Shown: positions 23,665-35,272 of the stretch, one piece after another | Numbering within the stretch: the first letter of the stretch is position 1 | How the letters are laid out: the number at the start of each line of letters is the position of its first letter | Source of the DNA: Manduca sexta | Taxonomy: Eukaryota; Arthropoda; Insecta; Lepidoptera; Sphingidae | Assembly: GCF_014839805.1 (NCBI RefSeq) | Contig: NC_051124.1 | Coordinates: 8,866,001 to 8,930,000, forward strand | DNA length: 64,000 bases | Direction: 5' to 3' | Program-made: the position numbers and the translations under genes | Notes under the pieces: generated by a model | What the model was told of the DNA's origin: nothing | Seen by the model: the letters and a program-made list of their open reading frames with translations, nothing else | Database searches by the model: none

Positions 23665-24599
23665 TCAATTTATATGCAACCTTCGATATTAGCTAAGCTT
23701 TCATACTTCAAGGATTGTGAGTTTTGATATTGATGCTAGTTCCTTTACAATGTCTTTGGTCTCCTCTTAGCGATTATGTATAATAATTATGATCAGTGAA
23801 TATGTGTCTAGTTTTTATTGTTGCTTTAAATGCAGTAATGAAATTATCCATTTTTGTTGTTAAACTGCATCAAATTATCACCTACGCAGTCCCCTTAAAA
23901 TGTCCCAAGAAAACGCGACTGGTAAGTCGATGCTTAAATTTTATATATTGATTGACAGACCAACCTATGCAGTCCTCATAGAATGTCCCAAAAAACACAA
24001 CATGTATGTCGATGTTTAAATTTTATGTTTGTGATTGATTGAGAGACCAATGCACCAGTCACGTGTTAGTTTATCAACAAATCCCAAATGGACAGTCGTG
24101 ACGTGCTTTTGTCACGTTCTGAACATATAGGTATTGAATATAAGCCCGACGAAGCGGTTCAAATTCAACTGAAAGCGATGCAGTCGGAAAGTGTATACTG
24201 TGACGTAGTATGTCTATTATAATAGAGCTAATAATGCGCAGAGAGCGCGCATATAAATGTACGCAATTAATGATGTAAGTCTGTATGTTTTATTTGACAA
24301 CCAGCATTTAGACCTTGGTAAAAGAGGTCAATAGTACCTAATAAAAATTCCTGTTACAATAGCCATTGTCATGTTAAACAAACAGATAAATAAATCGCAG
24401 TAATCCTAAGAACGTAAGATTAACACTAATTCACAGCTATAATTACGAGCATCCTTTGTTTATGGGCCGTTAAAAAGTTTATTCTGCGCGTGCGACATCG
24501 TAAAAGCAAACAATCAGAATAATTTATAATGGTTTGTATGTCACAAATTAGGTTAATTGTTCACGAAAAGTATTTGTTTGGCAAGATTGGAAATAATTT
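23665..24599. other. AT-rich region with a local repeated motif
   Basis: Between 23880 and 24050, ACCTACGCAGTCC...AATGTCCCAAGAAAACGC and ACCTATGCAGTCC...AATGTCCCAAAAAACAC are two versions of the same approximately 75-bp block, so a small diverged tandem duplication is present. Nothing else is supported. Confidence 0.5.
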
Positions 24600-24725
24600 T
24601 GGAACGGAGAAATACTCACGCTCACGCTTTGTCTCCAATCGGGTAGGCAGAGGCGCAACCGTTGCATCTACTTTTCGCCCTATGAGTTTAATGAGGGTAA
24701 ACCTATGGCTAGTAGTACGGTGAGC
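24600..24725 (-). repeat. SINE family B end fragment
   Basis: The plus-strand words ACGCTCACGCTTTGTC and GGGTAGGCAGAGGCGCAAC correspond to the reverse complement of the family B end block (compare 20707 and 62336). The tRNA-like head is missing. Confidence 0.5.
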
Positions 24726-25595
24726 TTAGTACTTAATACTTTCTTGACTACAGTTTACAGCTCCCTCCACACCGCCGGAGACAGAAACAGATGGATAAAG
24801 ATCGTTCAAGAGGAAGTGATACAGAAGGAAGGTCACTACCCTCAATATTAAGGAATACTACCCAAGAAGTACTCAGTATAGTACCCCTTCAACTATTTCA
24901 ACAAACCAGACCATATCATAATAAATTATTAAGTAAAATAATTTTGATAAACAAATTAAATATGTTCCAAATTGAAATTGGAGTTAACTTATTTGATATG
25001 TGAGCTAATTATAATTATTCCAATAGATAATTAATCCTTTATGAATTATCCAAGTTTATGAACGTAAATATTATACAATCTGATACTCATTTACAATTTA
25101 TATAAGCGTTTAGAAATTCTACCTAATGAAAGCAAAGTTAGTCCTAATTTGGTGAAAAGTGTGGCTATAGAAATTAACAAGAGTTTCGTCAATTAATAGA
25201 CGCCGAAACCAGATTAAATATTAAGAATGTACTCGTTTTCAAGAGTTTATTGTCCCCAATCGCCTCATTGATTTGTCTCAGATTTTAAGAGAAATTTTGG
25301 CCGAGGACCGTGAATTCTTGAGATTGATCCGTCGGATGGGAAATCCTTGTGCATATTCGATTCATCATATCAGCTCTCAGACTTTCTGTAATATTACAAT
25401 ATAACGATAAAACTATCAATGCTTTTGCTTACTCCTTAACGAAACGTTTATGTTCTTTACTAAATTCTTTTTTTCCACTTTTCCTTCCCTAACCCTTTTT
25501 CTGTTCATCTTGACTGCGACCTTTGCATCTGCTAACCCCTAATAATTCTTTTTAAATCTAATTATTTAACATTTTGTTAGTTAATCTGTTTTCTT

Positions 25596-25750
25596 TTTAT
25601 ACGAGAAGGGAACGTGATCCCATTGCACCTGATAGTAAGTGGAGTAGCGTATAATGTCAACTACCTACAGACGATTATTCCTTGCCAGTCGACAAAATTA
25701 TGCCGGCTTGTTTGAAGCCCATCCTCACAAGTGTTACACAAGCATGCAAT
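25596..25750 (+). repeat. dispersed repeat family C, copy 2 (partial)
   Basis: TTTATACGAGAAGGGAACG leads into CATTGCACCTGATAGTAAG, GGAGTAGCG and ACAAAATTATGCCGGCTTG, matching the first two thirds of family C. The downstream part is unrecognisable. Confidence 0.65.
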
Positions 25751-27377
25751 AACGTCTCGTCTGTAGCTGTATGAAACTTGTTAAGTTAGCATGTAAATAT
25801 AAAGTTTCATTCATAAATCTTTTGCATACGACAACGGAGCGAAGCACTCGCTTATGATAATATGAAATGGCTAAAGGGGTGTTGTTTTACTTGACACATC
25901 TGAACCTTTTTGTGTTTATTTATACGCGACGGGATAAGTATAAAATATCAGTAGATTTTTATAAACGTGGTTTCGTAAAAGGTTTTAGCCTATGCTTTTA
26001 ATGGTCATTACATAACTGGCCTTGTTGTGTACAGTGCAAATGAAATATAATAATGATAAATAGCAGACGTTGTGTCGTCCATTGAAGTACGCCGAGTAAT
26101 CTTGATGGATTTATTCGAACGAATCATCAGTATAACATACCCTCACTAGTAGGTACGTCTTTTCTCACTCCCCGTACAATATTCGCCATGCATTCGGATC
26201 CAACCTGTGAAGGTCCTGTTAGCGACTGCTATATGATATTTTCGATACGCACTCGCCTTTGGCAAGTTCACAGTTACGATGGAACCATTTCTAAAAAAGT
26301 ATGCAATTTTATGTTTATTTTGATTTTTTCATTTATGTATTGAATACGTTTATCGTTTCTCTTATTCATGATCAAAGTAACGAACCCATTTTAGTAGAAA
26401 GAAGTCGAAGTACGAACTTGGGAACCATAGGAAATTGTTTACAATTCGGACTTGTGTCCGATCATTGCTAGAGTTTGAAATACAAAGTTTACCGCGGTTT
26501 AGGCTAACTTCAGTCCAGACTACACGAAGGCCCGCTGGGAACGAAGCTGATGAAAGGATCTTGTTTAAAATGTTTTCAGAATTGTTACGAGTTGCCCTCT
26601 GCAGCCCTCGCCTCCATCACAAACTTTTGCAGCTCGTGTTAACTTCCAGCATACTTTTAGAAAAGAAAATTATGTTACTAACTTTATTAGTGTTTACTTA
26701 TAACTTTTTTGGCCGTGGCAAAAGTGGCTAAAAGTAACTGCCTTACTTGTCAAGTACACCAAAATATAACAGCAGCAATTATTTAATAGGTATATATACA
26801 TTGTTTTAGATCTATATTCAGGTACGGGATTTATCTTTAAATATTTCCTATTCTAATATATCTGAATATGTTGTAGTTATTAATATTATACCAAAAATAT
26901 TAAATTTTCCCTAAATATAATGATTTATAGAATATCAAAAATAATACAAAATGTTTTTTGATACAACGGTTTCTCTGGCATGAATTATTCAATTCTAAAG
27001 GTTTATTTCGTGCACACAAAGCCGTTGTAATTCGAAATGTTACTGTAAGCCTGTCAAATAAAACAGCATTCCATTTAAATTCGTTTGATGTAATATTGCC
27101 TACTTGATGTGTTTCGTTTTTGTTGTCAGATAATGTATTTTTTTCACGGTGAGAAGTCGGTACCCTGGTGCACTTATACCTATCCCTTCAAGGATAGACG
27201 CATTATGAATGTATAAGTTATTTTAAACTTTTAAGTACATTAGTATTCTTAAATTGCGGTTTATATTGAAATTATGCTTAAATACCTACTAGATTTTACT
27301 CACGTCAATTGAATGCGTGTTTCCTTTTTTAAAACAATTTTAATTGTCGCTTTGCAATAATTGGTAAATGGTCATGA
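25751..27377. other. AT-rich region without supported features
   Basis: The 98-codon open frame at 26435-26731 has no recognised motif, and I find no splice-supported exon. The word CCTGTGAAGGTCCT (near 26206) also occurs near 29537, hinting at an undefined repeat. Confidence 0.45.
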
Positions 27378-27512
27378 CACGGTATGCCGTGATGTTATAT
27401 AGCCTGTAGGTTTCCTCAGTAAATAGGCTATCCAAAACTAAAAAATTTTTTTAATTCGAATCAGTAGTTCCTGAGATTAGCGCGTTCAAACAGACAAACA
27501 AACTCTGGATTA
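27378..27512 (+). repeat. LINE-like 3' tail, single copy
   Basis: This shares CGGTATGCCGTGATG...TATAGCCTGTAGG, GGCTATCCAAAAC and AGTTCCTGAGATTAGCGCG with the duplicated tail at 19222-19500. It is one unit, not tandem. Confidence 0.6.
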
Positions 27513-27771
27513 CTGTTAAGAATATTATTTTCCGCGCATCAGCCTTGGGAAGTTACATAGTACTAAGCGATAAGTGCCTTGTTAACACTAATTCAGGGAT
27601 TAAAACCTAATAAATATTAACTGTTTACTATCGCCTATTAATAAAATACCTAGAAAATTAGGAATACGCTGCCAGCTTTTAAGAAATTGGATATTAATTA
27701 GAGTAGAGAAGATTATTTGTGTGTAAAACCATCTTGATTACCTTGGAGTGGTGGTGGAGTTGCATTACATA

Positions 27772-27945
27772 TAGGGGCGTAGCTACCGCCGTATGAGCCG
27801 TGTCAATAATACGGGGCCTGAAACTCCTCTTGGCCCATACTTACATTAAACTAAACGGGCGTCCAAAAGCACGAACTGCCCTAAGGGGCCCCTTAACAAA
27901 TTTTGTTATAGTGCCACTCTATGGCAAGCTACGCTACTGACTGCC
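27772..27945. mobile_element. short element with GGCGTAGCT-type inverted ends
   Basis: GGGGCGTAGCTACC on the left and GCAAGCTACGCTACTG on the right are inverted relative to each other over about 9-11 bp. The interior contains GGGGCCTGAAACTCC and AAGGGGCCCCTTAAC. No exact target-site duplication or ORF was seen. Families beginning GGGGCGTAGCTA are known to me in insects, but the class is not. Confidence 0.45.
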
Positions 27946-27954
27946 TGTATCTGG

Positions 27955-28120
27955 TACGATAGTGACTGGGGTTCCGGGTTCGAATCTCAGGTCGGAAAAA
28001 CTAATATTGGCTTTTTTGTTTGAAAAGTACATACTCTGATTGAACCTCGAGGTTCAATGAGGTAGACCTCATCATGCTGCAGGATTGATGTGTGTTAAAC
28101 AACCTGGGATTGGAAATAAA
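27955..28120 (+). mobile_element. tRNA-like SINE fragment
   Basis: Box B GGGTTCGAATCTC is followed by AGGTCGGAAAAACTAATATT, paralleling the family B head at 8404-8500. The later half does not match family B (it has a small inverted word, GAACCTCGAGGTTC), so this may be a variant family. Confidence 0.5.
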
Positions 28121-28362
28121 TCTTGAGAATAAACGTAGCCAATAGCGACAGTTTTCCTAGATAATCGTGATTAATTTCCTCAAGAGGAACGCGGTGATTT
28201 ATCTCTTTTGCCATCACTAGTTTTTGCCTAAGTTTTCATCCATACCTTTCGAACCCTTTTTGCCGCGTTAAACATGAATTTCCGTAAATAACAATTTTAA
28301 ATATGTATATTGTATAAGCTTCTAGAATTTCGGGTTTAACCGATGAGTTGTGTTTCATTTTG

Positions 28363-28515
28363 ATATATCGCACCTTTAGAATTACAATGACGCAAGTTAA
28401 TTACACGAAAGTCCAAGATGCATTCGATAGTTTGTCATTTTTCAAATGTTGTGATTTATAAAGTTTTAACGGATTTTTTCACTTACGTCATTTTAATTCT
28501 AAAGGTGCGATATAT
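28363..28515. mobile_element. 153-bp MITE-like inverted-repeat element
   Basis: The 30-bp ends (28363-28392 and 28486-28515) are inverted copies with a single mismatch. Each reads ATATATCGCACCTTTAGAAT from outside in and then continues to TGACG. There is no coding capacity. A 7-bp word TCATTTT occurs on both sides but is not directly adjacent on both, so the target duplication is unresolved. Confidence 0.75.
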
Positions 28516-28763
28516 TCGATTCATTTTCATATATATTTTTTACAGGATTAGGTAATTATAAATAGTTTTTTTTTGCTTGATATTACGTATTTTTTACAGC
28601 ATGGGGACCAACCAACACATGGATCACTAAGGCGGTGCCATCTGCAAAGCGCTAACCGTATATTTCGAAGCTATCTATCTATTCAAAATTTAAAATAAAC
28701 ATAGAATTTTTTTTACATCATATTTGTACAATGTGTTATCTTTTCTGTCGTTGTTTATAATTA

Positions 28764-29777
28764 AGGCGCGTTGGGGTAAGATCGTAGGAGGTGTAACATC
28801 GTATAAATCAAATAACTTGCAATTGTGTTATAATTTTTGCATTTAGACAACACTACCTGCGACCCCATCTTGTTCCCTACGTTCCAATAGTTCACATGAG
28901 TGATTCCGTCAAGTAGATAATGTTTACGGTGCTAACAAACAGAATATCGGCATTTCGTCATTCCCTGGCAGATCCGGATTAACCCCATGCAAGAATTTGC
29001 CTAATTTTAATTTAGTGTTTACTGTTTTCAATTAATTTTGTAGCTATGTAGTATCATAAAGGAAATAAATCTTGTGACTTGTTTACTCAAATTTGTCGAA
29101 ACATCTATATTCTCTGAGATCCGATCTTTACGCATACAATTATTTGTCGTTAAAGAACGGATAAAAATCGTTCGATCTAGTACTTGTAAAATATTGCAGG
29201 TTTGTGACAAAATTTACCCACGAAAGCGTCTGAACTCAGTAATTATGTAATTTATTTTAGCTCAGGTGAATGATCAATTTTGTTTATTTGTTATTTATTT
29301 ACAAGTGTATGTACTATTTCTTCGAATATTTTTGAAAATATCTACAGTGTCAATCATGAGGGGTAAGATCGCATGCCTAGAATTATTAAAAACAAAGTTC
29401 GCTTCTAAAAATATCTTACGAAATTTATCAAATATTTTGAATGTTTATAAATTACTATCTAGATCAGAATATGCTCTTTTTATGGATTTTAGAATCCCTT
29501 TAACATAGACGGTTTTAGAGAGTAGTCCGAACTATACCTGTGAAGGTCCTATCTTTCTCACACATTTCTAAAAGTATGGTACTCTTTTAAAGCTTTATAA
29601 AACGTGAACTATTATATTTAAGAAATTGAAAAAATATATACCAATTAGTATATTTAATAACATATAGCTAAGTTAAATAATTCATTATGATAACTTCTAT
29701 AAAATTCTTGTAAAAAAATAATTCGAGAACACTGCTTAACACGTTGAAAAAGCGTCCGATTTAACCCCAACGCACCT
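28764..29777. mobile_element. 1.0-kb TA-flanked inverted-repeat element (Tc1/mariner-pogo type inferred)
   Basis: The termini are imperfect inverted repeats around GCGTTGGGGT (AGGCGCGTTGGGGTAAG left; the right end reads AGGTGCGTTGGGGTTAA on the opposite strand). They are flanked by TA at 28762-28763 and 29778-29779. Including the TA, 20 of 23 terminal bases match. Internal copies of a GGGGTAAGATCG-like word lie near 28774 and 29356, with inverted or variant forms near 28864, 28990 and 29761. The open frames inside (60 codons minus, 80 codons plus) match no transposase I know, so it is probably nonautonomous. Confidence 0.7.
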
Positions 29778-29779
29778 TA

Positions 29780-32414
29780 TTGTTTAAAAATGAATCCCTA
29801 TTTCCCTTGGCCACGCCATCACGCATGAACGGCTGGACCAATTTCACTATTTTTTTTTTGTATTTGTTATTGTCAGGAGAAGATTCTTATGAACGAAACA
29901 ATTCAATAAATTGCACGGAAAATTAGAACATTTAAGAAAACTTAACGAAAATATTAATTTTATATAGCTGTCAATTGTTTGACATAGCTGCCAGCGATTG
30001 ACAGAATGCGCTGCAAATTCATAGTTAAGACGGGACAACGTCTGTCGGGTCACCTAGTTTCGCAATAAAAAATTCTACGCAAATTATCGTCGATTCCATG
30101 CATCTCCTAAACTATAGATCATTTTGATAAACAACTAACACTATCCGATTAACAGTCTAAAAAAGAATATTTTGGTAGAAACAATTTCAAAAAGACCTAA
30201 AATTAATTATTTTTAAGAAATTATTCGTAAATCTTGCACAATTCCGTCCGTAACTCTTGTCTGAAATGTATGGAACGAATGCTTAAGTCCATTTGCTCGG
30301 GGGAAAGTCTTAATGGTAAATGATCGTAGCCATGTCGCCCAGAAAACATCCCTTAATTATAATACAGGGTGAGTTGGGGTAATACCGGAATCTTCCGCAT
30401 ATTTTACTACAATTAAATCAATTTTATCAAAGAAAAGAAAATATTATCGTCAAAGATATACATTATATCAAATCGGGGCTCAACTCTCTTTTCAGTATTA
30501 GATCCAAGACAAACTTTAGATCCCATGTTAATTGGCTTAATAAGTACAGTCCAACCCGTTACAAATGATTCCAAAGGGACCCGCTAAAAGGTAAATAAAA
30601 CGTAAAATCTATTTATTAGTATATAAAATAGCTTAATGTTATTAAATAGCTGAATGGTTTGTTTGTTTGAACGCGCTTATCCTATACGTTTGTTGCTCCT
30701 TTGTAATGTTTTCTGCTAAACAGCGGTGTTGGTTACATTTTTATTAAAGCAGTACACGTGTAACTTTACTCTTTATTTATTTACTGTGTAACTGTTTCCT
30801 GTTCCTCTTGAATAAAATAAAAAACTTAATCTCAGGAATTCCTATAGAGATTTAAAACATTTTTTTACTAATAGGAAGCCACATTAGTCCTGTGTGCCAT
30901 AGGTTACTTTTATCCCGAGAAAATATTTAAACCGGAAAATCCTTTTCACGCAGGCGGAGCTGCAGGCAAAAGGTAATATTTATATAAAGTTGTCAAAAAC
31001 TATCAAATTGTATAAATTGTTTAATAGACGCCAGATTTCACAATTATGAATCAATGTAAATTTTGAACAAAAATTATCTTTTGTAGGGATAATTTTATGA
31101 CATCGTATTTTTAAAAATGTATTCAGAAAAGGCGGCAGATAATGCTATTTTTTATTTTAGATAAATAGATAGATAAAACCTAAAAGTGTACAACAGAATT
31201 TGTAAGGGTGAGAATGTATAAAAAAGAAGTTTCAGAATAAATTCGTACTACAATTATCGTGCCTAGCTTTATTCTGAATTGCTAACCCTAAAACAATGTT
31301 TTTAAATGGTATTTGGATACCCATATTGTTAAAGCATATTTAATTTAATTTAAACTACCACTTGTATTATTCTTAATACAGACGCCTTTTAGAGCGGCCA
31401 ACCAAGACGAAATTAAGAATTAAAACATTTTTACATTAAATTGTTTCATTATTTAAATTAGAAATTTTAGGGGATGGAATAAAAACATTTCTATTATACA
31501 GAGCGGATTATTTCTAGTGGAATCCGCTAGAATTACTAGCGCTATATAATTTTGTAAGTCCCAAGGGCTATTATAAACATCAATTAACACGTAAAAGGCT
31601 CACCAGTCTAATTAAGGAAAACCTTGGAAATAATATTACAATGCTACGTTTACTAATATAAATAAATATTTTCAATTTATTATCCTATCTAGTTATAATA
31701 TCAATTCTTATTATTATTTTTTAAAGGTAGTTCTTTTATGTCACTTTATAATTATTTTCATCGTGCTTAATTTTTGTTTAAGTTTTTTGTTTTCTATATT
31801 AGATCTTGCAAATACCATAAATACTTTCAAAGCAACTAATTACACTTTTATTGTCATCATTTTATACATCATCACATTGTTTTCTCAATACCATTGCAAT
31901 AAATGTCGAACATTTGCGTAAACATGAGAAATCATTATGCAAACCATTGCAATAGTTAAAATCGAAATCAAATTTCAATTCCCCAACGCCAAACATGTAA
32001 ACTAACACGCAGTACAGTTCTATAATTTGTCTCCCATTTGATGAATAGCCCCGATTAAGGTAGTCTATCATTGTGCGTAATGAAGCCTCGAGTTTCACAG
32101 TGACGCTGTGGAAATATCACCCGCTAGTATTTGCCACGTGTAAAACGTTATACGAAATATTCTGCATTCATCTTGCACACGCTTTTGTGTTGTAAATGTT
32201 GGTACATAAATGTGTAAGTATTTTAGCTCTTCATAGATGGAATTTTTTTATTTGATTATTATATTTTTCGGGATAAAAGTACGCCGTGTATTTTACCCGG
32301 AACTCGATGTTGTTTGTTTTAGTTCAAGCATAATCCGTACGAAATAATAAATGGTAAATGGTTGGATATTATATTTGATTTACGCCCGGATAGTGATCAT
32401 CGTACCCAACGTGT
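29780..32414. other. AT-rich region with isolated repeat ends
   Basis: The word GGGTGAGTTGGGGTAATACC near 30368 resembles the end of the element at 28764-29777, without a partner. At 30657-30690, GTTTGTTTGAACGCGCT is the reverse complement of the GCGTTCAAACAAACAAAC tail word seen at 19460. No exon is supported. Confidence 0.45.
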
Positions 32415-32600
32415 TAACCCGCCTCAGTAGCCCACGTAAGTGTGTCGCGTTCCAGGATCAGCCTGTGTATATCCAGTTCGAATAGTCCGGCATAATTGTG
32501 TAGACTGCCGAGGGCTAATCATCTCTTATTGTCGACATTCTATTGGACGCCACTCCATTTATCAAGGTTCAGTGGAGTTACTTTCCCGTGCGTGTAAAAA
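32415..32600 (-). repeat. dispersed repeat family C, copy 3
   Basis: On the plus strand it reads TGTCGCGTTCCAGGATCAGC, GTCCGGCATAATTGTGTAGAC and TAATCATCTCTTATTGTCGAC, the reverse complement of family C. The open frame over 32440-32625 is incidental. Confidence 0.68.
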
Positions 32601-34557
32601 AAAATATAATAATTTCCATAATTAGAATTTAATGGTTAAATTATAAAAACTCCATAAAAAGTGCAAAACAGTGAGCGTAATAACCATTATAATTTTTGTG
32701 TTATTTTAGCGCATATAAAAATACATATTATAACTACATTTTATTTCAGCTGACACAGGAGCGCACCGCACGAGCAAATATGACCAGCAAAATGTGTAAT
32801 AGTTCCTTTATAGATTAAATAAAAACAAAGAATGCAATACAATTCCCATAGAGAGTAGACACAAACGAACCTTGAAATTAGCAATTGGAGCTGTTGCTTT
32901 TCCGTCGACAATAATGAATTTCCTTAATCGTTTGTTTTTGTTTATTTTGATTGAGGAAAATTGAAAATTATGGAACTGATTGCATAAGATTAAACCAAAA
33001 GTACAGTTAAATAGCCTGTTGCTTATAAATTATGGTCTGTATAGTCAGGTACTCTTAGATATCAGATCATTTTTTTTTATTTTCGTATAAACGCCATCTC
33101 TGAATTTATGAAATACATTGATGTCGCATTTTCTACAAGAAATAACATAAATACTCAATAGGTTGCGCTGTATACGAAAGTGTCTTACAAATCTACATTA
33201 TGAATGCTCAATAGATGGCGTTCTACAATAAAAATAAAATTTCTAATGGAACGTACACGACAAAAGCTCTGCCATTTAGTGAAGCAATCTGAATCTTTAT
33301 ACTATCAATAGATGGCATTGTTTTAAATTAATAAGAAAGTGAAAAATAATATTTAATTGATTTTTGTTGTATATCTGGACGCTCCAACACCTAAAAGTCA
33401 ACAAATCAAATGGTGTAGAATTCTATCACGCCCTATAGTATTTACTTACATTCCATGACTATGTGAAAAGCGACAAAAAATCATAATTATTTTAACTAGG
33501 TAATCTGTTGCTGTAATTAAATGTTTACACACAATTTTTGTGGAGGTAAAATAATGATTTAATAATAAAAAATCAAATTCTTAGTATTAATGGCACATAA
33601 ATGCCAATAAAACAACAATGTTTATTTAGTATTAACTATTCATATATTTCAATAGTATCTCTTATAATTAACTATTTATCTAACGCTCCGCGCTTAATAT
33701 TTGGTTTAAGTCTAATTGAAGACGAATCAACAGTTAGTGCCAATTAACTTAATTATAATCAACAGTCGAACAAAATATCTAAAAGATTACATTTAATGAC
33801 ATAACTAAATGTAAACTTAGAAATTGTTAGCGTGCTTCGCCTCTAAAACCTTGCAATACTGGTTCATAAAAAACTATACTATTTAGTGGGGAATGTTAAC
33901 TTTGGTATAAAATATTAATTATAAACAACATAACATAATCAAACTCAAATACACTCCAGAAACGAACTTACATCGAAAGCATAAATTAGGAAAAATACTG
34001 TTTAATCAATAGCCTATGTCCAGTTGGTATATTTACAGAACTGGGCAACTTAATTTACTCTAACAAAAGACCGAAGCGCGACGAGATTGCACTGTGCAAC
34101 TACACATAAAATGAATGGAACATTGATAGAAAATCTGATATCTATGCACTAAACAATCGGTTGAATTCAATGTTCTAACGCACCATGTATAGGCTCTACA
34201 TGATCAAGGCTTAATTAGTAGGTACCGTTATTTCTCTAATTTCTAATACAGAGATATTTTGTATCTAACATTTACGGAAGAATAGAAATTATTTGAAATA
34301 TGGAACGAACTCGAGATTTATATTTTTCTATTTATCTAAAAATCATAAAAATGTTCACATTCTAAGGTTTTTAAACTCTGAAGTTTACTATGATTATAAT
34401 TCTTCGATATCCTTGAATCAAAATTAATCATGCATGACGACATATTGTTATAAAATTTGGGGAAATAAATTATTTTTTAGTGTTCGACGTAAAAATTTCA
34501 GAACACAAAACGGTAAATACACATGTTTATAAATTTCTCTATATAATATTACTATTG
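32601..34557. other. AT-rich region downstream of Rapgap1
   Basis: Near 33210 and 33307 the word CAATAGATGGC recurs, and a diverged form CAATAGGTTGCGC lies near 33158, at roughly 55- and 97-bp spacing. The inverse form AACGCCATCT is near 33090. This looks like a cluster of short repeat pieces. Otherwise nothing is supported. Confidence 0.45.
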
Positions 34558-34639
34558 CTATATAAGATGTAGAATAACATAATTTGAATCAATGAATTGA
34601 ATATTTGAGTTCTTTATATCAAAATGTCCATTTTCATAA

Positions 34640-34645
34640 TTTATT
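34640..34645 (-). other. candidate polyadenylation signal AATAAA for Rapgap1
   Basis: This is AATAAA on the minus strand, about 450 bp past the inferred stop codon. A weaker variant, TATAAA, lies at about 34857-34862. The choice is a guess from position; AT-rich DNA yields such hexamers by chance. Confidence 0.25.
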
Positions 34646-35097
34646 CTACGTCTCATATTAACATTTGTATAGAAATATGTCTGAAGTAAGCTACGTTTAT
34701 CACAACATTTACAAAAAGCTAGTAGCCTAATTGTAGACATTAACAATTCACTTTCAGTATAACAACATATAAAAGAATCGAATATTCTCTCTAGATTTAC
34801 TATAGAAATATATATCGAATTAGCATTTTCAGTAATCAGTCAAGCGACCTAAGAAGTTTTATACTAATAAAACTGGGACATATAGAGAATACCTGAAGGT
34901 ACTGAAGTATAAAAGATTCACTCACACTATAGCGAATATAGAAACGTAGTGCGTAGAAACAACTCGGGGAAAGATATTGCACTAAGTAGAGAGCAAACAA
35001 GCGAACTACACTTCCTAAAATCATAATCAAATCCCAGTTTTGGTCATCACATCAGATCTTTTTCCGAAAGCACGAAGCTGTGAACCTTTGACGATGG

Positions 35098-35272
35098 TTA
35101 TAAGGTTGATTTTGGCTTGGTTTCAAGCTGTGGAGTCGTGCGTGGATGGTTCGGGATGACGGTGCCCGTCGCTTGTTGCTCTCGCAGTCTCCTCACTTCC
35201 CTCGCGGCAGCGGCCAGTTCGGCTTGCAGAGTTATTTCTCTCACGTAAAGATTTTATTTCATTTTGCCATGT
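35098..35272 (-). CDS. Rapgap1: Rapgap1 terminal exon 11: coiled-coil tail, with apparent 2-base deletion in a GA run
   Basis: Acceptor CATTGTTTCAG-type, phase 0 in. The entering frame reads [12 protein letters not shown] and then degenerates to a stop at 35123-35125. Another frame reads [20 protein letters not shown] and continues to a stop at 35098-35100. The two overlap at a GAGAGA run near 35238-35242. Adding one GA unit joins them and keeps perfect a/d heptad spacing (I, L, E, L, L, A, V, L). I therefore take 35098-35100 as the true stop. Without the repair this exon would encode an unrelated Ser/Thr/His-rich end. Confidence 0.75.
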
